Assembly: GCA_030597945.1 (NCBI GenBank)
Contig: JAUVQW010000018.1
Location: forward strand, 1 to 12,582
DNA: 12,582 nucleotides
Direction: 5' to 3'
Origin: Actinomycetes bacterium
GTDB taxonomy: Bacteria; Actinomycetota; Aquicultoria; CAJVYJ01
Shown here in pieces: positions 7,400 through 12,582 of the stretch. A program made the translations under genes and the position numbers. Position 1 is the first letter of the stretch; each line of letters opens with the position of its first letter. The notes beneath the pieces are model-generated. The model was given only the letters and a program-made list of their open reading frames with translations, did not search any database and was not told where the DNA came from.

Positions 7400-7419
7400 A
7401 ACACTAATGGCTTAGTGTT
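7400..7419. repeat. Perfect 8-bp inverted repeat, possible operator
   Basis: The arms AACACTAA (7400-7407) and TTAGTGTT (7412-7419) are exact reverse complements around a four-base spacer (TGGC). It lies in the 191-base divergent region between the cyclophilin and sortase genes, just upstream of the candidate cyclophilin -35. It is not followed by a U-tract, so it is a poor terminator. It looks more like a dimeric repressor or activator site. Confidence 0.5.
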
Positions 7420-7475
7420 AGCGCCTTGGTGATACTTTCTTTATTTCCTCGAGATATTTTGATATCCTTTAATAA

Positions 7476-7481
7476 TATAAT
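7476..7481 (+). promoter_or_regulatory. Candidate -10 element of the sortase gene
   Basis: A perfect TATAAT lies 29 bases upstream of the sortase ATG. TTGATA at 7459-7464 is only 11 bases away, too close for a normal -35, and nothing better stands at 16-18 bases. So only the -10 hexamer is proposed. The surrounding AT-rich sequence makes a chance match possible. Confidence 0.4.
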
Positions 7482-7510
7482 AGCCTTGTTTAGCAGGCAA
7501 AAGGATTTAA

Positions 7511-8758
7511 ATGGATGACCAAATAAAAGCTCGAAGAAGATACTCGACCACGCTGATCTTAATCGGTTTCTTAATACTTATCTATCCGCTTTCAACCGAA
7601 GTTCTAGGTTCATATACGCAGTATCGTCTAAAAGCGGAGTGGGAAAGAGAGTCGGTCTCTCAAAGAGAAAAAAGTTTTGAGCTTGAGAGTCGGCAACGGG
7701 TAGATCTTGATAAAGAGACCGTCTCCAGCGAGAACGCCGTCCTTACCCAGGTTTCCCCCGCCAATAAAGGTTCCTCCGGAAAGGAGTTCCCTTCCACAAA
7801 GATAAAGATACCTAAAGTTGGGATCGATCAGGTCGTCATCGAGGGGGTTGGCACTGAAGAGCTAAAAACCGGCCCCGGCCACTACCAGGGTACTGCGCTA
7901 CCCGGCAAAAAGGGAAATGTCGGTATTGCCGGCCATAGAGTAACATACACAAAGCCATTTAATCGGATCGACGAGCTCGTCGCTGGCGACGAGATCATCC
8001 TTGAGACTCTCAGCCATATATACACATATAAAGTAGAGTTTTCAAAAGTTTTGGATCCAGGTGACGTAAGCATGCTGATGCCTTCTGAAAAAGCAGAGCT
8101 TACACTAACGACTTGTACGCCAAAATATAGCGCCCGCCAACGTCTGGATGTACGGGCGACACTCGTAAAAAGTGTTCCCCGGCAAAAAGATACTATTATT
8201 AAGCGCCTGATCGCGAAGATCACTCCAAAAGAGGTAGAAGAGGATCCGCAAAATATAATTGAGCTTGCTATCAGCGAAGCCAAAGATAGATTAAAGACCG
8301 AGCCCGATAATATTGATGCCCACATCCAACTGGGCGCGGCTTATCAGGCTGAAAAACGATTTAAAGAAGCTATAGCTGAATATACAAAGGCGATCAAGTT
8401 AGATCCGGGGTATTCCTTACCTCAATATCGAATGGGCCTTCTTTACGAACAGTTGGAAGAATTTGATCAAGCAAAGATCAGTTATGCTAAAGCGATGTCG
8501 ATAGAACCTTTAAACGATGATGCCATATTTCGACTAGGTGATTTGTTTATTCGATTAGAGGAGTATGAAAACGCCATTGCAACCTTAAGGAGGGGTGTGG
8601 AAAAATCTCCGTTCTCAGCTGATCTGCACTACTATTTAGCACTGGCTTACGAACGCTCCGGAGCCGACACCGAAGCGATCCAACATTTCGAAGAAGCGAT
8701 AAGGTTCGTCCCCGATTTCAAAGAAGCAAAAGCGGGGCTTAAGAGAATACTTAAATAA
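7511..8758 (+). CDS. Class E-like sortase with a C-terminal TPR domain
   Basis: This is a 415-residue membrane-anchored cysteine transpeptidase that should join C-terminal sorting signals to the wall. There is a basic N-terminus (KARRR), one membrane helix (about 13-32), and a charged, probably helical stalk (about 40-75). The sortase domain is at about 94-220, with GIAGHR holding catalytic His142 and LTLTTCTPKYSARQR holding Cys202 and probably Arg211. The TTCxPKYSARQR signature is that of class E sortases. Beyond the usual end of such enzymes there is a linker and four 34-residue TPR repeats at about 267-300, 301-334, 335-368 and 369-402, each with the typical LG..Y.....EAI..Y.KAI...P pattern. 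Given the topology, the TPR domain should lie outside the membrane. The ATG has AAAAGGA at 7499-7505. It faces the heme-protein gene tail-to-tail across 83 bases. Confidence 0.93.
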   Translation: MDDQIKARRRYSTTLILIGFLILIYPLSTEVLGSYTQYRLKAEWERESVSQREKSFELESRQRVDLDKETVSSENAVLTQVSPANKGSSGKEFPSTKIKIPKVGIDQVVIEGVGTEELKTGPGHYQGTALPGKKGNVGIAGHRVTYTKPFNRIDELVAGDEIILETLSHIYTYKVEFSKVLDPGDVSMLMPSEKAELTLTTCTPKYSARQRLDVRATLVKSVPRQKDTIIKRLIAKITPKEVEEDPQNIIELAISEAKDRLKTEPDNIDAHIQLGAAYQAEKRFKEAIAEYTKAIKLDPGYSLPQYRMGLLYEQLEEFDQAKISYAKAMSIEPLNDDAIFRLGDLFIRLEEYENAIATLRRGVEKSPFSADLHYYLALAYERSGADTEAIQHFEEAIRFVPDFKEAKAGLKRILK

Positions 8759-8841
8759 TTGACGTCTTATACAATCGGGGATCTTAAGATAAAAAATTTT
8801 GAAATTCGAGTTAAAAATAGAAGATTAATGTGAAGTCGTAC

Positions 8842-9267
8842 TTATTTCTTACGCCTTAAGTAGATGCCCGTTCCGATAAAAGAACTTCCAGCTACAATAA
8901 ATTGCCACATCTCGATACCGGTCTCGGCTTGTTCGCTTGGTGTTGATGGATCGCCGCTTGAGGTTACTTGCGCCACCGGTGTAGCATTTGCGTCCATACT
9001 ATAGTTGGCTACAAGATAATCAATAACCGCGCTTCGCTCTTCTCCATTTAGTTGGGCTCCACGATCGATCTCTTGATCAACTAAAATCGTCCACTCTCCC
9101 GATGTCAGTGATTGACTCTTGATTCGCTCATCACTGTGGCAGGCTGTACACTTTCCGCTGACAACGACCTCTCCATCTACAAAAGCAAACGCAAAAGATG
9201 GCAGCATCAAAAAGAAACTTAATACTATCAATACTATTGTCAGTAGAGCCGCACGATTGGGCCGCAT
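8842..9267 (-). CDS. Secreted mono-heme c-type protein with a sorting-signal-like C-terminus
   Basis: The 141-residue protein starts with a signal peptide (basic MRPNR, hydrophobic core, AFA at 26-28 as likely cleavage site). One heme-binding CTACH lies at 40-44, with His44 as the proximal ligand. The following helical domain (about 45-90) includes SGEWTILVDQEIDRGAQL and YLVANYSM, where Met91 could be the second ligand. A Thr/Ser/Pro-rich linker (about 95-112) leads to QAETG (113-117), a hydrophobic stretch (about 118-137) and the terminal RRKK. That tripartite end matches a cell-wall sorting signal; class E sortases prefer LAxTG, so only the first residue is off. It may simply be a tail anchor instead. 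An in-frame TAG directly before the ATG fixes the start. The electron-transfer partner is unknown. Confidence 0.87.
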   Translation of the reverse strand: MRPNRAALLTIVLIVLSFFLMLPSFAFAFVDGEVVVSGKCTACHSDERIKSQSLTSGEWTILVDQEIDRGAQLNGEERSAVIDYLVANYSMDANATPVAQVTSSGDPSTPSEQAETGIEMWQFIVAGSSFIGTGIYLRRKK

Positions 9268-9476
9268 CTATTCTCTTTCGCTGTTCACGATAGTCGATGT
9301 CATTTTTTTAGCTCCCTCAATTTGCCTAGGAGCTGCCGAACTATTTTATCAAAATCATCACTCTTTCGCAACCCTAAATGAGACGCAATAATCGTAAATA
9401 TTGTGATTTCCAATCAAGCTGTTTTTTATCTGATTGTTTTTTACCCAAAATTGATAAATAATAAATCGACGCTTAC

Positions 9477-9489
9477 AAGGAGAGCAGTG
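9477..9489 (+). promoter_or_regulatory. Ribosome binding site and GTG start deciding the HAD gene start
   Basis: AAGGAG at 9477-9482 is followed, after four bases, by a GTG at 9487. This is the best ribosome binding site in the region and is in frame with the phosphatase domain. The longer frame opening at GTG 9403 would add 28 hydrophobic and basic residues encoded by AT-rich, intergenic-looking DNA, and it has no comparable site. Confidence 0.75.
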
Positions 9490-10347
9490 GAGCGCATAGT
9501 AAAAATTAACAAGGCCGGATCTGTGGAGTCGGCCGCAGACGAGCGGATCAAAGTTTTATACAGTGACCTCGACGGCTCGATGCTCGGGCCGGGCGGCAAT
9601 TTTTTCTTAAGCGCTGAAAAGGAATTTACATTACTGCCCTCAAAAGCCCTTTTGTCTCTAAAGGAAAAGGGAGTTGATATTACGCTCATCTCCGGAAGAA
9701 GCGTGATCCAACTAAAGGAAATATCGAGGGTATTAGGAATAGATAATTACATCGCCGAAGCTGGTTGCCAGATCGTCCATTCAAACGGAGAGATAAAACA
9801 AGCGTATAAATATGAACACGGCGATAGCCAGACCCTATATGAAGCAATCACAACTAGCGGCGCCCCGGCTTTTCTCCTTGATGGATATAAAGAAAAGTTA
9901 GAATACCATACACCCTGGTCAAACGATCGTAGCTGCAGCCATCTTTTTCGAGGAGAGATCGACCTTGCCGATGCTAATAACCGGCTTTTTAAGGCAGGGT
10001 TTGAAAGGCTTAAATTAATAGATAATGGACGAGTCCATCGAAAAGGCGATCTAAAAGATGTTAATGAGGTCCATTCTTACCACCTCCTTCCGGCCGAGAT
10101 AGATAAAGCGGCAGCAATAACTATCGACGCCAATAATCGTGACTTCGCCGTAGAACAACGAGCAGCTATTGGTGACTCACTTGCGGACCTGTCAATGGCC
10201 GATGTTGTCGGCATGTTTTTTTTAATCGACAATAACGACTTTCTGGCTACTGAAAGCGACGAACTATTAGAAAACACACTTCTCACAACGGAAAAGATGG
10301 GTCTTGGCTGGGCAGAAGCGGCAAACTATATTGCTGATCAAAAGTGA
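9487..10347 (+). CDS. HAD-superfamily phosphatase, actinobacterial type
   Basis: This is a 286-residue cytoplasmic hydrolase of the Cof/sucrose-phosphatase/MPGP-like branch. Motif I is LYSDLDGSMLGPGG with nucleophile Asp27 and acid-base Asp29. Motif II is ISGRS (about 68-72), the motif III Lys is probably in EIDKAAA (Lys207), and motif IV is IGDSLADLSMA with Asp230 and Asp234. The cap region between motifs II and III contains EAGCQIV and several aromatic residues. The DLDGxxLGPGG opening resembles uncharacterised HAD proteins I associate with actinobacteria. A phosphosugar or phosphoglycerate-type substrate is plausible by family but not shown. It lies 92 bases upstream of the Ca2+-ATPase on the same strand, with no clear sign of coupling. 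Confidence 0.88.
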   Translation: MERIVKINKAGSVESAADERIKVLYSDLDGSMLGPGGNFFLSAEKEFTLLPSKALLSLKEKGVDITLISGRSVIQLKEISRVLGIDNYIAEAGCQIVHSNGEIKQAYKYEHGDSQTLYEAITTSGAPAFLLDGYKEKLEYHTPWSNDRSCSHLFRGEIDLADANNRLFKAGFERLKLIDNGRVHRKGDLKDVNEVHSYHLLPAEIDKAAAITIDANNRDFAVEQRAAIGDSLADLSMADVVGMFFLIDNNDFLATESDELLENTLLTTEKMGLGWAEAANYIADQK

Positions 10348-10439
10348 CAGCTTAATAGATCAATATTAAAAAGAAATAAGTAAGATAGCCACGATCTAAT
10401 AAAACGGTGTCTTTTTAAAATGGGTATAGTCGAAAGCAG

Positions 10440-12582
10440 ATGAACAGCACATATAGTCAAAATATCGAAGATATATATCAATCTCTAGAGTCCGGTTCAA
10501 GCGGACTCTCTTCTGATGAGGCCGAAAGAAGACTTGAGAGCGACGGTCCCAACGAACTAATGGCCGGGGTCGTAAAGTCTCCTATCGGCATCTTCATCGA
10601 TCAATTTAAAGATTTTATGATCGGTGTACTGATCGCGGCCGCTGTTATCTCCGGGATCATCGGCGATCTTAAAGATACTATCGCTATAGTTGTGATCATC
10701 ATCTTAAATGCCATTATCGGTTTCGTTCAAGAATATCGAGCGGAAAAAGCGATGGAAGCGCTGAAAAATATGGCAGCCTTAAAAGCGACCGTCTTAAGAG
10801 ATGGCCGCGAACAAGTGGTCGACTCAAAAAATCTAGTAGTCGGCGATATCACATTACTAGAGACGGGCAAGATAGTGCCCGCAGATATCCGTCTTGCAGA
10901 GATATCAAGTTTATCTATTAGTGAATCAATCCTGACCGGTGAATCGCTGGCGGTCGAGAAAAATATATCACGACTTGTTGATGATCTTCCTCTGGGCGAT
11001 CAACTAAACATCGCTTTTAGCGGAACGACGGTCGTCACCGGGAGAGGTCAAGGGGTCGTCTACGCTACCGGTATGAATACCGAAATCGGTAAAATCGCCG
11101 GTATGGTTCAGGTGGACGATGTGAAGACCCCACTCCAGAAAAGACTTGCCGTATTCGGAAGAGCGCTTGCCTTAATCGTTATTGCAATTAGCGTTATCCT
11201 TTTTGTCATCGGTATCTTGCGGGGAGAAGATCCTACCCTCATGCTACTCACCGCCGTCAGTCTGGCCGTAGCCGCCATCCCGGAGGCACTTCCGGCGGTC
11301 GTAACAATCTCCCTTGCCCTTGGCGCCCAGAGGATGGTCGAACAAAAAGCTCTTATAAGAAAGCTGCCGGCTGTGGAGACGCTTGGCTCCGTAACCTTTA
11401 TCTGCTCCGATAAGACCGGAACGCTTACTCAAAACAAAATGAAAGTCGAGGAAGTGTATGTCGATAAAACCAGACTATATGTTAGCGGGACAGGCTACCA
11501 TGTAGAGGGTGAGTTTAAAGATGAGGGCGGAACAGATGCCGATGTCGGGAACCTCCCTTCATTTGATCTCTTGTTACAAGGTTCTACACTCTGCAACAAC
11601 GCAGTCTTGTCCCCGGGTGAAAACGAACCGGAGATTATCGGTGACCCCACAGAGGGTTCTCTTGTAGTGCTAGCCGAAAAAGGTGGGGTTAAGAGGGATG
11701 AGGCGAAAAATTCTCTTCCCAGATCCGATGAGATACCTTTTGATTCTGATCGAAAAAAGATGACTACCGTACACAAATTCGAAGATGGCAGTTACATATC
11801 TTTTACTAAAGGGGCGTTTGAAGTTCTCCATCCTTCTATTACAAAAAAATATACTAATGAGGGTCCGGTTCCAATCGGCGACAAAGAATCCCAGCAGCTA
11901 AGCGATGTCAGTGAAAAAATGGCTTCCGACGGTCTTCGGACACTTGCCGTCTGTTGCCGACTGTGGAAACAGTATCCGGAAATAACAGAAGACGAGTTGG
12001 AAAACGATCTCACCTTTCTAGGTCTTGTTGGGATTATGGATCCTCCAAGGGAGGAAGCAAAAAGGGCAGTTGAACTTAGTAGAAGCGCCGGTGTTACACC
12101 GGTCATGATAACCGGCGACCACCCTTCAACCGCCCGTGTTATCGCCGAACGCCTGGGAATAATGACCGAGGATTCGCTGGAGATGACTGGGCAGGAATTA
12201 GAAGCTATCGATCTAGAGGAATTTGAAGAAAGCGTTCAAAGGATTTCCGTTTATGCCCGAGTCGCTCCTGAGCATAAGGTAAAGATCGTAAAAGCTCTCC
12301 AAGACCGCGGTCAGATCGTGGCGATGACTGGTGATGGAGTTAACGACGCCCCGGCATTAAAAAAGTCGGACATCGGCATCGCTATGGGAATCACCGGCAC
12401 CGATGTCTCCAAAGAAGCATCAGACATGATCTTGTTAAATGATAATTTCTCCACCATCGTCGTTGCCGCAAGAGAAGGAAGAAGAATATATGATAATATC
12501 AGGCGCTTCATTAAATATGCAATGACCTCAAATTCAGCCGAAATTCTAGTGATGTTCTTAGCTCCCTTTCTCGGTCTGCCCA
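10440..12582 (+). CDS. P2A-type Ca2+-transporting P-type ATPase (partial, 3' end outside window)
   Basis: This is a membrane ion pump driven by ATP; 714 residues are present and the frame runs off the right edge. Motifs in order: N-terminal cation-ATPase domain (SSDEAERRLESDGPNEL, about 24-40), actuator-domain TGES (166-169), M4 AAIPEALPAV with Glu282, the phosphorylation site SDKTGTLT with Asp324, GDPTEGSL in the nucleotide domain, DPPREE, MITGDH (556-561), and the hinge TGDGVNDAPALKKSDIGIAMG from residue 630. M5 contains SNSAE, where Asn698 and Glu701 match the SERCA Ca2+ ligands Asn768 and Glu771. These ligands favour Ca2+ (or Mn2+) export over Na+/K+. M6 and the C-terminus are not in the window. 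The ATG at 10440 has only a weak GAAAG close upstream, but the N-terminal domain starts at the right distance. Confidence 0.95.
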   Translation, partial: MNSTYSQNIEDIYQSLESGSSGLSSDEAERRLESDGPNELMAGVVKSPIGIFIDQFKDFMIGVLIAAAVISGIIGDLKDTIAIVVIIILNAIIGFVQEYRAEKAMEALKNMAALKATVLRDGREQVVDSKNLVVGDITLLETGKIVPADIRLAEISSLSISESILTGESLAVEKNISRLVDDLPLGDQLNIAFSGTTVVTGRGQGVVYATGMNTEIGKIAGMVQVDDVKTPLQKRLAVFGRALALIVIAISVILFVIGILRGEDPTLMLLTAVSLAVAAIPEALPAVVTISLALGAQRMVEQKALIRKLPAVETLGSVTFICSDKTGTLTQNKMKVEEVYVDKTRLYVSGTGYHVEGEFKDEGGTDADVGNLPSFDLLLQGSTLCNNAVLSPGENEPEIIGDPTEGSLVVLAEKGGVKRDEAKNSLPRSDEIPFDSDRKKMTTVHKFEDGSYISFTKGAFEVLHPSITKKYTNEGPVPIGDKESQQLSDVSEKMASDGLRTLAVCCRLWKQYPEITEDELENDLTFLGLVGIMDPPREEAKRAVELSRSAGVTPVMITGDHPSTARVIAERLGIMTEDSLEMTGQELEAIDLEEFEESVQRISVYARVAPEHKVKIVKALQDRGQIVAMTGDGVNDAPALKKSDIGIAMGITGTDVSKEASDMILLNDNFSTIVVAAREGRRIYDNIRRFIKYAMTSNSAEILVMFLAPFLGLP

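Noticed and set aside
8759..8841. Bidirectional terminator between the sortase and heme-protein genes
   Set aside because: The only symmetric element is the loop-free palindrome ATCTTAAGAT followed by AT-rich sequence. There is no stable GC stem or defined U-tract.
9119..9391. 90-residue plus-strand frame overlapping the start of the heme-protein gene
   Set aside because: Half of it is antisense to the signal peptide and CTACH region, and the rest is AT-rich intergenic sequence. It has no coherent composition or start signal.
10419..10443. Seven-codon leader frame overlapping the ATPase start
   Set aside because: It is too short and lacks its own ribosome binding site. The overlap with the ATG is likely fortuitous.

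Overview
The window looks like a chromosomal segment from a deep-branching or moderate-GC member of the Actinobacteria (Actinomycetota). The evidence is a rodA - class B PBP - PASTA kinase gene order that recalls the actinobacterial pstP-rodA-pbpA-pknA-pknB cluster, a class E-type sortase, and a HAD phosphatase resembling ones common in actinobacteria. The absence of a pknA gene, the moderate AT content and a heme protein carrying a possible sorting signal argue against a typical Streptomyces or Mycobacterium relative. The exact lineage is inference and cannot be settled from the window alone. I see no insertion sequence, CRISPR array, tRNA or rRNA.

Layout. Positions 1-4702 (+) hold the cell-wall growth and division cluster: the 28-codon tail of an unidentified gene, a RodA/FtsW glycan polymerase, its overlapping transpeptidase partner (PbpA-like), and a PknB-type Ser/Thr kinase with four PASTA repeats, which has its own candidate promoter. 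Positions 4750-5277 (-) hold a stand-alone HNH nuclease-family protein that converges on pknB. Positions 5518-6008 (+) hold two translationally coupled small membrane proteins, a YqjE/holin-3_6-like protein and a 59-residue tail-anchored protein. They end tail-to-tail, overlapping an unrecognised 131-132 residue acidic protein (6005-6403, -). A 39-codon putative membrane miniprotein lies at 6522-6641 (+).

Positions 6684-9267 appear to be a cell-surface region. It contains a cyclophilin-type lipoprotein (-), a divergently transcribed class E-like sortase fused at its C-terminus to four TPR repeats (+), and a convergent secreted mono-heme c-type protein (-). That protein's C-terminus (QAETG, hydrophobic stretch, RRKK) looks like a variant cell-wall sorting signal. 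The sortase-TPR fusion beside a possible heme-bearing substrate is the most interesting part of the window. Positions 9487-10347 (+) hold a HAD phosphatase, whose start is reassigned here to a GTG with a strong ribosome binding site. Positions 10440-12582 (+) hold a P2A-type Ca2+-ATPase that runs off the window edge.

How the genes fit together. RodA polymerises glycan strands and the PBP cross-links them. PknB senses wall fragments or lipid II through its PASTA domains. The cyclophilin and sortase act on exported proteins outside the membrane. The HNH gene, the YqjE-like pair, the HAD phosphatase and the Ca2+ pump show no obvious functional link to these.
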